Assembly: GCF_004016515.1 (NCBI RefSeq)
Contig: NZ_SACT01000008.1
Location: 186,001-250,000 of the forward strand
From: Rubrivivax albus
GTDB taxonomy: Bacteria; Pseudomonadota; Gammaproteobacteria; Burkholderiales; Burkholderiaceae_C
Reading direction: 5' to 3'
Length of the DNA: 64,000 nucleotides
Shown: positions 52,454 through 61,330 of the stretch, in pieces
Layout of the letters: every line of letters begins with the position of its first letter
How positions within the stretch are numbered: position 1 is the stretch's first letter
Notes under the pieces: model-generated
Told to the model about the DNA's origin: nothing
The model's input: only the letters and a program-made list of their open reading frames with translations
Database searches by the model: none
Program-made: the position numbers and the translations under genes

Positions 52454-55335
52454 CCGCGCCCCTGCCCGCCCCCACCGACCTCACCGTCCTCGTCCTCGCC
52501 AGCACCTGGAACGCCGCCGCCCACGCGCGCACGCTGCATTCGGTGCAGCGCCTGCGCGACGGCACCGGTGCGCGCGTGCAGGCGCTGCTGCTGGAACTGC
52601 TGGAGCACGACCCCGCCGGCCTCGTCGACGGGCCGCTGCCGGCGCTGCCGGTGGCCTGGCAGGCCGCGCTGGCCTCCGCCGACCACGACTACGTCTGCGA
52701 CCACGGGTGCACCGCGCGCGCGCTGCGCCGCGCCGTGCGCTCCTGCGCCGGGCACTGGGTCTGCCTGCTGCATGAAGGCGACGAGATCGGCTGGCGCGCC
52801 GACGCCACCACCGTGCTGGCGCGGCGCGATCTCGACGCACTGATCACGCTGCCCGCGGTGGGCGAACACGCGCTGGCCGCGCACCGCGCGCTGGCCACGC
52901 TGCCGCCGGCAGCGCGCGCCGTGGGCACGCTGGTGGCGCTGGCCGGTGCCTACTGCGGCGGCCTGGTCGTGCGCCGCGACTGGCTGGACGACGTGCTCGG
53001 CCACGTCGGCTACGACGCCGAGCCCGGCTATTCCGGCTACCTGGCCGAGGTGCTGACGCTGGCGGCGTTGCGCGGGCCGGCGCGCCTGGCCTTCACCGAG
53101 GCGCTGGCGGTCTTCCCCACCGAGCCGCATGGGCAGCGCCACCGCGACCGTGTGGGCCGCTACGTCTGGCCGGTGCTGCCGCTGCGCCGGCGCGACCTGC
53201 CGCAGGACACCGACCGCCGGCTGGAGCCGCGCAGCGAGGCCCTGTTCGACGCCCTGCTGGACCACCTGCGTGCGCTGGCGCTGAACGAGCCGGCGGCGCA
53301 GCGCCCGCGCACGCCCAGCGCGCAGGCCGAGCGCCTGCGCCGCGACAGCGGTCGCCCCACCGGCGCCATGCTGGCGCTGCTGGACTGGGCGGTGGCGCAG
53401 TGGTGCCGCCAGTGGGAACGCCCGCTGCCCGCCGCGCTGCAGGCGCAGGACCCGCTGCTGCCCTGGCGCCCGGCGCCGTTGCCGCCGCCGGCGGCGCTGC
53501 CCGCGCCGCAGGTGTCGCTGATCACCTCGGCCTTCCGCGGCGAGGCGGTGGCCTTCTCCTTCCTGGACAACCTGCTGCGCCTGGACGGCTTCGAGGCGCG
53601 CGCCGAGGCCATCGTCGTCTGCCCGCAGCCCAACCTGGCGCAGGATCTGGTCCTCGGCCACTTCGCGCTGGTCACGCCGCAGGTCCGGCTGGAGGCGCTG
53701 GACGCCGACCCCGGCATCTACGGCTGCTGGAACCACGCCATCGGCCTGGCGCGCGGCCGCTATCTCAGCAACGCCAACCTCGACGACCGGCGCGACCGCC
53801 GCCAGCTCGCCCGTCTGGTGGACTGGCTGGAGGCCACCGGCGCCGACCTGGCCTCGGCCGCGGTGGCCATCACGCACGACGCGGCCGAGCTCACCACCTT
53901 CGCCGGCGACGTGCCGGCGCTGGCCGCGGCGCACGCGCTGGAGTGCTGGTTTGCCGGCGGCAGCGCCGGGCCGCGCGCGCTGGAGGACTTCTTCCTGCGC
54001 GACGCCGGCGGCGCCGTCACACAGTGCATGAACTTCCCGCACTGCATGCCGGTGTGGCGGCGCGACCTGCACGCGCGCTTCGCGCCCTTCGACGAGGCGG
54101 CGCACGGCACCTATGCCGACTTCGCGCTGTGGCTGCGCGCGGTGGCCGGCGGCGCGCGCGTGCTGCACGACCCGCAGCCGCTGGGCCTGTACCACGTGGA
54201 CCCGGCGTCGCACAACCGCCGCCACGCCGACGCGCGCACCTGGGACGCCATCGTGCGGCCCTTCCTGCCGCCGGGCACCGTGGTGCATGCCCCGGTGCAC
54301 GTGGCGCCGCGGCGGGCCGCGCGCACCGACGCGGGCACCGGCACGGGCGGCGCGCCCGGCAACGCCGCGCCCCGCTTCGACTTCGGCGCGCAGCTCGCCC
54401 AGCACTACGGCACCCACCGCAGCGGCTGGACCTACGTGCTGCAGGCGTTCGAGCCGTTCCACGCGGCTGACGCCGAGGTCGAGTGCCACACCTTCCTGGA
54501 GAAGCGCTTCGTCTGGGGCTCCGACCCCGGCGACGGCGGCTGCGGGCCGGTACGCCCGTTCACCCGGCCCTGGGTCGGCTTCCTGCACGTGCCGCCGGGC
54601 GTGCCCGGCTGGTTCCAGGCCGAACAGAGCCCGGCCCGCGTGCTGTCGCTGGACAGCTGGCGGCGCAGCCAGCGCGAGTGTCGGGGCTTGTTCGTGCTCA
54701 GCGACTACCACCGGCGCTGGCTCGAACAGACGCTGCGGCCGGCCTTCCCGATCAGCGTGCTGCTGCACCCGACAGAGTTCGTCGACGAGGCCTTCTCGAT
54801 GGACCGCTACCTGGCCAACCCCGACAAGCGGCTGGTGCAGGTGGGCTGGTGGCTGCGCAAGCTGGCCGCGGTGAACCACCTGCAGGTGCCGGGCCTGAAG
54901 CCGACCCTGCTGGGCCGCGACTGGACGAAGAACATGATGCGCTACGCCGAGCGCCGCGTGCATGGCCTGACCACCGTGCCGCCGGTGGATCAGATCGGCT
55001 TTCTGGAGAACGACGAATACGACCGCCTGTTGGCGGAGAACCTCGTCTTCGTGGACTTCTACGACACCTCGGCCAACAACGCGGTGATCGAGTGCATTGC
55101 GCGCGCAACCCCCATCGTGGTCTGCCGGCACCCTGCCGTGGAGGAGTACGTGGGGGCCGACTATCCGCTGTACTTCGACCACCCTGCCGACATCCCGCGG
55201 CTGCTGGCCGACCACGGGCGCATTGCCGCGGCCCACGCCTGCCTGAAGGCCGCGGCCCTGCGTGACCGCCTGACCTTGCAGGCCTTTGCACGTGATTTCG
55301 CGGCCTCGGAGGTGGTGCGCCATGCCTGCACTTGA
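52450..55335 (+). CDS. Large multidomain glycosyltransferase
   Basis: The 961-aa product starts at a GTG overlapping the preceding stop (GTGA). The first third (1-350) begins like a GT2-type enzyme (LTVLVLASTWNAAAHARTLHSVQ). The middle domain (about 355-620) has VSLITSAFRGEAVAFSFL, WNHAIGLARGRYLSNANLDDR and later LGLYHVDPASHNRR, typical of family 2 glycosyltransferases. The C-terminal domain (about 645-961) resembles a GT-B glycosyltransferase, with VGFLHVPPGVPGW, LFVLSDYHRRWL and NNAVIECIARATPIVV. Up to three transferase modules in one chain would allow assembly of a repeat unit. No signal peptide; cytoplasmic. Confidence 0.82.
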   Translation: MTAPLPAPTDLTVLVLASTWNAAAHARTLHSVQRLRDGTGARVQALLLELLEHDPAGLVDGPLPALPVAWQAALASADHDYVCDHGCTARALRRAVRSCAGHWVCLLHEGDEIGWRADATTVLARRDLDALITLPAVGEHALAAHRALATLPPAARAVGTLVALAGAYCGGLVVRRDWLDDVLGHVGYDAEPGYSGYLAEVLTLAALRGPARLAFTEALAVFPTEPHGQRHRDRVGRYVWPVLPLRRRDLPQDTDRRLEPRSEALFDALLDHLRALALNEPAAQRPRTPSAQAERLRRDSGRPTGAMLALLDWAVAQWCRQWERPLPAALQAQDPLLPWRPAPLPPPAALPAPQVSLITSAFRGEAVAFSFLDNLLRLDGFEARAEAIVVCPQPNLAQDLVLGHFALVTPQVRLEALDADPGIYGCWNHAIGLARGRYLSNANLDDRRDRRQLARLVDWLEATGADLASAAVAITHDAAELTTFAGDVPALAAAHALECWFAGGSAGPRALEDFFLRDAGGAVTQCMNFPHCMPVWRRDLHARFAPFDEAAHGTYADFALWLRAVAGGARVLHDPQPLGLYHVDPASHNRRHADARTWDAIVRPFLPPGTVVHAPVHVAPRRAARTDAGTGTGGAPGNAAPRFDFGAQLAQHYGTHRSGWTYVLQAFEPFHAADAEVECHTFLEKRFVWGSDPGDGGCGPVRPFTRPWVGFLHVPPGVPGWFQAEQSPARVLSLDSWRRSQRECRGLFVLSDYHRRWLEQTLRPAFPISVLLHPTEFVDEAFSMDRYLANPDKRLVQVGWWLRKLAAVNHLQVPGLKPTLLGRDWTKNMMRYAERRVHGLTTVPPVDQIGFLENDEYDRLLAENLVFVDFYDTSANNAVIECIARATPIVVCRHPAVEEYVGADYPLYFDHPADIPRLLADHGRIAAAHACLKAAALRDRLTLQAFARDFAASEVVRHACT

Positions 55336-55527
55336 GCCGAGCCGCGTCCAGGCCCTGATGCGGCGCCTGTACCATTGTGATGAATCCATCGCCGCGCCCG
55401 CGGGTGCGACACCTGGCGGGCGCGACAGTCACGCTGCCGCGCCCGCCGATCCGCCGGACGGTTATGCCGCGTACCGCGCTGCAAGCCATCCGCCCACCGA
55501 TCTGCACAGCGCCCCCCACCGCGAACG

Positions 55528-56289
55528 ATGAGCACGTTGACCGCCCCCACCGCCGGCGACCCGGAACTGGCCGAATTCATCGACCGCATTGCCATCCCGC
55601 AGGCGTTCCTGCGCGACTTCTACGTCTTCGTCGCGCTGTTCACCGACCTGCTGGACCGCGCCGAGATCCCGTATTTCCTGCACTCCGGCACCGCGCTGGG
55701 CGCCGTGCGACATGCCGGCTTCATCCCCTGGGACGACGACTTCGACATCATGGTCGAGGGCTATTACGAGCAGGCCCTGGTCTCCCTGCTGCCCACGCTG
55801 AAGGCCCACGGCATCCTGCAGAACGACAAGCACCGGGGCAACGGCCACTACCAGTTCTACCTGCGGCACCCGAAGGTGCCCACGTCGGCCACCCGCTACT
55901 ACTGCTTCGACATCTTCATCTCGCGCCGCGAACAGATGGACGGGCGCAGCGCACTGCACTACGCGCACCCCGACTTCCGCCGCTGGTTCGCAGACCGCCA
56001 TTGCTTCGTCGACGACGTCTACCCCACGCATCGCGTGCCCTTCGGCCCGTTGCGGCTGCAGGCCATGCGCGACCCGACGGACTATTTCCGGCGCTCGCAC
56101 TTCCGCACCGACGAGGCGACGCTGCGCATCCACATGGTGGACCAGGCCTGGCTCGATGAACGCATCCGCCACTTCCAGCAGCGCGGCCTGTACCCGATCC
56201 GGGACCGCGCGATCCTGGAGCATCGGCTGGCACTTGACATCGCCTACGACGGCCCGGACGCCTTCCGGCTCGCCGCACCGCTGGCCTGA
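55528..56289 (+). CDS. LicD-family phosphotransferase
   Basis: This 253-aa protein carries the LicD core YFLHSGTALGAVRHAGFIPWDDDFDIMV, with metal-binding aspartates at 69-73. The family is a nucleotidyltransferase-fold group that transfers phospho-substituents (phosphocholine, or polyol phosphates) from CDP-activated donors to glycans. The gene is followed 7 bp later by a CDP-polyol-forming enzyme, which would make its donor. A 192-bp gap without recognisable genes separates it from the preceding glycosyltransferase gene. Confidence 0.9.
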   Translation: MSTLTAPTAGDPELAEFIDRIAIPQAFLRDFYVFVALFTDLLDRAEIPYFLHSGTALGAVRHAGFIPWDDDFDIMVEGYYEQALVSLLPTLKAHGILQNDKHRGNGHYQFYLRHPKVPTSATRYYCFDIFISRREQMDGRSALHYAHPDFRRWFADRHCFVDDVYPTHRVPFGPLRLQAMRDPTDYFRRSHFRTDEATLRIHMVDQAWLDERIRHFQQRGLYPIRDRAILEHRLALDIAYDGPDAFRLAAPLA

Positions 56290-56296
56290 CCTGCCC

Positions 56297-56752
56297 ATGA
56301 CCACCGTCATCACCTACGGCACCTTCGACCTCTTCCACATCGGCCACCTGCGGCTGCTGCAGCGCCTGCGCGGCCTGGGTGACCGGCTGGTCGTGGGTGT
56401 GTCCACCGACGAGTTCAACGCGATCAAGGGCAAGAAGACGGTCGTGCCCTACGCGCACCGCGCCGACATCGTCGCCGCCATCCGCGAGGTCGACGCCGTC
56501 TTCCCGGAGCAGCGATGGGAGCAGAAGCGCGACGACATCGTTCGCGAACGCGCCGACATCTTTGCCATGGGCGACGACTGGGTCGGGCGCTTCGACGACC
56601 TGTCGGACCTGTGCAAGGTGGTCTATCTGCCGCGCACACGCGACGTGTCCACCACCGAGATCCGGCAAATGGTCAATGCGCTGCACCTGGACCGCGTGGC
56701 CGAACTGCAACGTGCAGTGCAGCACCTGCAGGACCTGGTGGCGCGCCTGTGA
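56297..56752 (+). CDS. Glycerol-3-phosphate cytidylyltransferase-like enzyme (TagD type)
   Basis: The 151-aa protein has the cytidylyltransferase motif GTFDLFHIGHLRLL (HIGH at 14-17) and the C-terminal RTRDVSTTEIR resembling the RTEGISTT motif of TagD. Length is slightly above the usual 130. It would make CDP-glycerol or a related CDP-polyol from CTP, supplying the adjacent LicD proteins. Choline-phosphate or ethanolamine-phosphate activation is an alternative. Confidence 0.9.
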   Translation: MTTVITYGTFDLFHIGHLRLLQRLRGLGDRLVVGVSTDEFNAIKGKKTVVPYAHRADIVAAIREVDAVFPEQRWEQKRDDIVRERADIFAMGDDWVGRFDDLSDLCKVVYLPRTRDVSTTEIRQMVNALHLDRVAELQRAVQHLQDLVARL

Positions 56753-57648
56753 CGGCCAGCGCGCCGCGCGTGCTCGTCTCCGGGAACTGCCTGACGGCGG
56801 GCCTGGCAGCCGCCCTGCTGCGCATGGGTGCAGCCAGCGAGACGCACGCTCTGCCGTTGACCGGCGAGACGCCCGACGCGCTGCGGGCCAAGCTCGACAC
56901 GCTGGCGGCCAGCACCGACCTGTGGCTGCTCTCGCCCAACAACAAGGTCGGCCGCGCGGCGGCGCAGGCACACGGCAAGCGCGTGCAGTTGCTGCCGCTG
57001 ATCCAGTTCGGTGCCTTCCAGCCCGACATCTGTTACGCCTGGCACCGCGGAACGCGCACGCTCACCTCACCGCACTACAACTCCGCCATCGTCGTCTGGG
57101 GCTGGCGCAACGGCCTGGACGCCGGCGCCACCGCGGCGCTGTTCCGCGCCGAGACCTTTGCCGCGCTGGGCTATTTCGACGCCTGGGCGCCTGGCCTCAA
57201 GGACCTTCAGCGCGCCTTCGCCGACGCCGGCCTGGCGCACCGGCTGGCCGACTGGTTCCTGGCAGTCAAGCGTGAAGGCTGCTTCATGCATTCCATCAAC
57301 CACCCGCGCTTGGACGCCGTGGTGCACCTGGCGCGCGTGCTGGCCGAGGAGGCCGGGCTGCCGCTTCGGCGCGAGGTGCAGTCTGGCGAGATCCACGACG
57401 GGCTCAATGGCACGATCTGGCCGGTCTACCCTGAAATCGCCGAGCGCCTCGGCATCCATGGCGGCAGCTACGCCTGGAAGTACCTGACGCAGAACCGCTT
57501 CATCGACGGTGTCGAGGACTTCGTCGCCCAGGCCTTCGCCGGCTACTTGCGCCAGGGCCTCGGCCGTGAAGACCTGGAGATCACCTACCAGGATGCCTCG
57601 CCGATCGATCGAGCGCTGCGGCGCATCACCGCAATGGCCTGCCCATGA
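56749..57648 (+). CDS. WcbI-like polysaccharide biosynthesis protein
   Basis: This 299-aa protein starts with GTG overlapping the preceding stop (GTGA). Its N-terminus RVLVSGNCLTAGLAAALL fits the GNC motif of the WcbI family, first described in the Burkholderia pseudomallei capsule cluster, where the protein binds coenzyme A and is thought to take part in capsule acylation. Further segments are LSPNNKVGRAAAQ, FQPDICY and PVYPEIAERLGI. It is followed by a GSCFA gene, another family frequent in such clusters. The family call rests on limited motif similarity. Confidence 0.7.
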   Translation: MTASAPRVLVSGNCLTAGLAAALLRMGAASETHALPLTGETPDALRAKLDTLAASTDLWLLSPNNKVGRAAAQAHGKRVQLLPLIQFGAFQPDICYAWHRGTRTLTSPHYNSAIVVWGWRNGLDAGATAALFRAETFAALGYFDAWAPGLKDLQRAFADAGLAHRLADWFLAVKREGCFMHSINHPRLDAVVHLARVLAEEAGLPLRREVQSGEIHDGLNGTIWPVYPEIAERLGIHGGSYAWKYLTQNRFIDGVEDFVAQAFAGYLRQGLGREDLEITYQDASPIDRALRRITAMACP

Positions 57649-58706
57649 GCAACCCCTACGCGCAAGCCAAGGACCGTCAGTTCTGGTCACGCGCCATGAG
57701 CTGGCCCGCGGCCGGCCAGGTCGACCCGGTGTCGCATGCGATGCGCATCGGCCTCGACGAGCCGGTGGCCACGCTGGGAAGCTGCTTCGCGCAGCACATC
57801 GCGCGCCATCTGGCAAACAGCGGTGGGCACTACCTGGTCACGGAAGCGGCTCCGCCTTCGATGCCCGAGGCACAGGCGCGGGCGCGGCAGTACGGCGTCT
57901 TCAGCGCCCGCTTCGGCAACGTCTACACGGTACGCTAGGCAGTTCAGCTGTTCGACCGTGCCTTCGGCCGCTTCACGCCACAGGACGCGGCCTGGCAACG
58001 CACCGACGGCCGCTGGGTCGACCCTTTCCGTCCGCAGGTGGAGCCCGACGGTTTCGACACCCCGGCCGCCGTGACCGCGGCGCGCGACGAACACCTGGCC
58101 CACGTGCGCGCCATGTTCACGCAGGCCTGCTGGCTGGTGTTCACGCTCGGGCTCACCGAGGCCTGGCACAGCCTTGAGGACGGGGCCGTCTACCCCCTTG
58201 CACCAGGTGTTGCAGCGGGCGCCTTCGACCCACGGCGGCACGCCTTCATCAACTTCGGCGTCGACGAGGTTCGCGCCGACCTCGACGCCTTCATTTCCCG
58301 GCTGCGCAGCGTGAACCCGGCCTGCGGCGTGGTGCTCACCGTCTCGCCGGTGCCGCTGATCGCCACCTTCGAGGACCGCCAGGTCTGGACCGCCACCACC
58401 TACAGCAAGGCTGTGCTGCGCGTCGCCGCCGACGAGGCAGCGCAGCGCCACGAGCGGGTGCTGTACTTTCCCTCCTACGAGGTCATCACCTCGCCGGCAG
58501 CTCAGGGCCGCTACTGGGCCGACGACCTGCGACAGGTCACCGAGGCGGGCGTCGCGCACGTGATGCGGCTGTTCACGGCGCACGTGCTCGGGGGTGCCGG
58601 CGCGTCGACTTCGGCACTGCCCGCGATGGCCACGGCGCAGACCCGCGACGTGGTCTGCGACGAGGAGACGATCGCGCACTCGCTGCGCGCGCTCGACCCG
58701 CGCTAA
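57645..58706 (+). pseudogene. GSCFA-domain protein interrupted by one in-frame amber codon
   Basis: The frame encodes a GSCFA protein of about 353 residues: MSNPYAQAKD, then VATLGSCFAQHIARHL (Gly45-Ser46-Cys47-Phe48-Ala49). The rest is ordinary family sequence, such as VFTLGLTEAW, LTVSPVPL, TYSKAVLR and PSYEVITSP. Codon 98 is TAG (57936-57938), in the segment GNVYTVR-stop-AVQLFDRAF. The flanking sequence reads through with no frameshift, and family members commonly carry glutamine there, so a CAG to TAG change is the simplest explanation. Without suppression the product would be a 97-aa fragment. A second GSCFA gene lies at 63674-64000, which could tolerate this loss. GSCFA proteins are thought to be SGNH-like acyltransferases or esterases. 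Confidence 0.85.
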
Positions 58707-58712
58707 GGCTCC

Positions 58713-59468
58713 ATGGACCGCTACGAGAAGACCATCCTCTTTCACCTGCGTCACGGCCTGCAGGACTTCGCCGGCAAGGTGATCATCGACGTCGCGGGCC
58801 TGCCCACGCGGCTGAACACGCTGCTGCTGCAGGAAGGCGCCGCCGCGGTGCACGGCGTGAACCTGACGCCGCTGGAGGCCCAGTACAAGGGGCCGGTACC
58901 CCAGGGCTACCACCACCACGTGGCCGACGCACGCGCACTGCCCGACTCGCTGCCGCTGGCCGACGCCGTGATCGCCTGCAGCGCACTGGAGCACCTGCCC
59001 GACCTCACCGTCTGTCTGAAGGAGGCACTGCGCAAGCTCAGGCCCGGCGGGCTGATCGTGATGCATGGCGGTCCCTTGTGGCCCTGCCGGCTCGGCCATC
59101 ACATCTGGCTGATCCTGGACGGCAAGCGCTACTGCTTCGGTGGCCCCGGCGATCCGTTGCCACCTTGGGGTCACCTGACCCACACCGAGGCGGAGATGCG
59201 CGATCACCTGACTGCGCAGGCTCTCCCTGGCACCCATGTCGACGCGATCCTGGATCAGGTCTACCACGGCCAGGGCAAGAACCGGCGGTCCTACACCCAG
59301 ATCCGCCAGGACTTCGAGGCCGTGGGCCAGTTCTTCGTCGGCATGACCACCTATCGCTGGGGCACACCCGACCGCCGCCTGTTCGCCCGGGCGCGCGATC
59401 GCGGCCATGACTTCAGCGACGAGGACTTCATGACCTGGGAACTGGTGGCCATCCTCAAGCGGTTCTGA
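58713..59468 (+). CDS. SAM-dependent methyltransferase, class I
   Basis: The 251-aa protein has a degenerate Rossmann motif I region (FAGKVIIDVAGLPTRLNTLLL) and a clear post-motif block (DAVIACSALEHLPDLTVCLKEALRKLRPGGLIVMHG) typical of class I methyltransferases. The target is probably a sugar or lipid-linked sugar of the polysaccharide. Motif I lacks the usual GxGxG, so activity should be considered unproven. It lies 6 bp after the interrupted GSCFA gene. Confidence 0.8.
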   Translation: MDRYEKTILFHLRHGLQDFAGKVIIDVAGLPTRLNTLLLQEGAAAVHGVNLTPLEAQYKGPVPQGYHHHVADARALPDSLPLADAVIACSALEHLPDLTVCLKEALRKLRPGGLIVMHGGPLWPCRLGHHIWLILDGKRYCFGGPGDPLPPWGHLTHTEAEMRDHLTAQALPGTHVDAILDQVYHGQGKNRRSYTQIRQDFEAVGQFFVGMTTYRWGTPDRRLFARARDRGHDFSDEDFMTWELVAILKRF

Positions 59469-59606
59469 GCATCGCCCGGCCGGCGGGGCACCGGCAAGAT
59501 CGATTGGTCCAAACCACTTTGTGACAAACTCGTGACCGACACAGGTGCCAGCCTGGTCGGGCCCAAAGCACCGGCGGTTCGTGGCATCTGGCTAAACCAG
59601 AGCCCC

Positions 59607-61304
59607 ATGCCGCCAGCTTCTGAAGCCGATTCCACGCCCACCGTCCGCCCCCTTGCCGGCAAGGTCAACGCGCCGCAGCCCGGCTATGGCATCCACGGCA
59701 ATCTGCACCCCGACCACACCGGCACGCTGCTGACGCTGCGGCTGAACGGCGAGCCCGTGGCCTCCACCGGCGCCGGGCGGCCCGGCTACTGGGACAACCG
59801 CCACGCCGGCAGCGGCTTCCTGTTCAAGGTGCAGGCGCTGTTCGATCACCTGGGCGACGGCGACATGCTCACCGTGACCGCCGGCGACACCCCTGTGCCC
59901 TGGGCCGACGGCAACCAGGTTCACGTGGTGGCCAACGGCCGCGCCAGCCGGGCCGGCGAACTGCTCGCCCGCATCGGCGAGGGCATGGCCTTCCAGAAGA
60001 ACGGCCAACTCGGCCTGCGGCTGGACCGCAACGAGACCTTCTTCGCGCAGATCGACGCGCTGTTCGAGCGCATCCGGCGCGTGGTGCAGGGCGCCATCGG
60101 CGCCGAGGTCTTCGTGACCTATGGCGCGCTGCTGGGCTGCATCCGTGAAGGCGACTTCATCGCCAGCGACGACGACATCGACCTCGCCTACCTCTCGCGC
60201 CAGCGCACGCCCGAGGCGGTGCGCGCCGAGTTCGAGCGCGTGGCACGCGCGCTCATCGACGACGGCCTGCACGTGAAGGTGGGCCAGTACGCCAACCTCA
60301 TAAAGATCTCGGCCGACAAGGGCAGCCTGCCCATCGACCTCTTCTACGCCTGGGTGGACGGCGAGGGCCAGTTGGACATCTCCTACGGCTTCCATGGCCC
60401 GGCGATGGCGGTGGGCGACGACGGACTGGCGCTGGTGCCTGGGCGCATCGGGCGCTACACGCTGCCGATCCCGGCGCGCCACGACGAGATGCTGCTGCAG
60501 CTCTACGGGCCGGCCTGGCGCGTGCCCGACCAGGGCTTCTCGCACTTCGACAAGACGCGCCGCCTGTCCACCGCGCACGCGCTGGACGAGGCCGCGGTGC
60601 TGCGCCTGTACTGGGAGAGCTTCTACGCCCACCAGGGGCAGATGCGGCCGTCGACCTTCGCCGAGTTCGTGCTGCCGCGCCTGCAGCCACCGCCGGCGGG
60701 GCTGGCGGGCCGCGTGCTGGGGCGCCGGCCGGCGCCGGTGCGCGTCATCGAGTTCGGCTGCGGCAACGGCCGCGACACGCTGCACTTCGCCCGCCACGGG
60801 CACCCGGTGCTGGGCGTGGACGCGGCCCACGCAGCGGTGGACGCCGCCAGCCGCCACGCCCACGCCGCCGGGCTGGACGCGGCGCGCTTCCAGGTGCTGG
60901 ACCTGCGCGACGCCGCGGCACTGGACGCCCTGCTGGCCGCCGAGGCCGCGGCCGCCGGCGATGCCGAGGTGCTGGTCTACTGCCGCTTCTTCCTGCACGC
61001 GATCCCGGAGGACCTGCAGCAGGGCCTGCTGGACGCCCTGTGCCGGCAGCTCACGCGCGGCTTCCGCTTCGCCGCCGAGTTCCGCACCGACCGCGACCAG
61101 GCGCTGAAGAAGAGCTTCGGCACCACCCACTACCGCCGCTTCATCGACGCCGACGCGCTGGTGGCGGCGCTGGAAACCGGCCGCGGTGCCCGGCGCGAGC
61201 ACTTCGAGACCGGGTTCGGCCTGTCGGTCTACGCCGGCGAGGACCCGCACCTGTGCCGGATGCTGCTGCGCTTTCCCGCGCGGCCGGCCGCGTCACGCGG
61301 CTGA
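59607..61304 (+). CDS. LicD-like phosphotransferase fused to a SAM methyltransferase
   Basis: This 565-aa protein has an N-terminal region of about 130 residues of unknown type. A LicD-like nucleotidyltransferase domain follows, with FVTYGALLGCIREGDFIASDDDIDLAY and aspartates near 188-192. A C-terminal class I methyltransferase domain has VIEFGCGNGRDTLHFARHG (about 380-398) and LVYCRFFLHAIPEDLQ. One chain could add a phospho-group and a methyl group, or a methylated phospho-cap, to the chain end. The start is uncertain: a GTG at 59532 would add 25 residues, and the less GC-rich stretch around 59495-59535 may hold a promoter. Confidence 0.82.
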   Translation: MPPASEADSTPTVRPLAGKVNAPQPGYGIHGNLHPDHTGTLLTLRLNGEPVASTGAGRPGYWDNRHAGSGFLFKVQALFDHLGDGDMLTVTAGDTPVPWADGNQVHVVANGRASRAGELLARIGEGMAFQKNGQLGLRLDRNETFFAQIDALFERIRRVVQGAIGAEVFVTYGALLGCIREGDFIASDDDIDLAYLSRQRTPEAVRAEFERVARALIDDGLHVKVGQYANLIKISADKGSLPIDLFYAWVDGEGQLDISYGFHGPAMAVGDDGLALVPGRIGRYTLPIPARHDEMLLQLYGPAWRVPDQGFSHFDKTRRLSTAHALDEAAVLRLYWESFYAHQGQMRPSTFAEFVLPRLQPPPAGLAGRVLGRRPAPVRVIEFGCGNGRDTLHFARHGHPVLGVDAAHAAVDAASRHAHAAGLDAARFQVLDLRDAAALDALLAAEAAAAGDAEVLVYCRFFLHAIPEDLQQGLLDALCRQLTRGFRFAAEFRTDRDQALKKSFGTTHYRRFIDADALVAALETGRGARREHFETGFGLSVYAGEDPHLCRMLLRFPARPAASRG

Positions 61305-61330
61305 CACGGAACGGCGGCACGCTGCGCGGC

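Noticed and set aside
52381..55389. 1002-aa minus-strand frame opposite the large glycosyltransferase
   Set aside because: Its composition (Arg/Gln/His/Gly-rich) is that of an antisense shadow, and the plus-strand frame has glycosyltransferase motifs and a coupled start.
55336..55527. Gene in the gap before licD
   Set aside because: Short open frames exist but overlap neighbouring genes in other frames and have no ribosome site or recognisable sequence; the 192-bp gap shows nothing definite.
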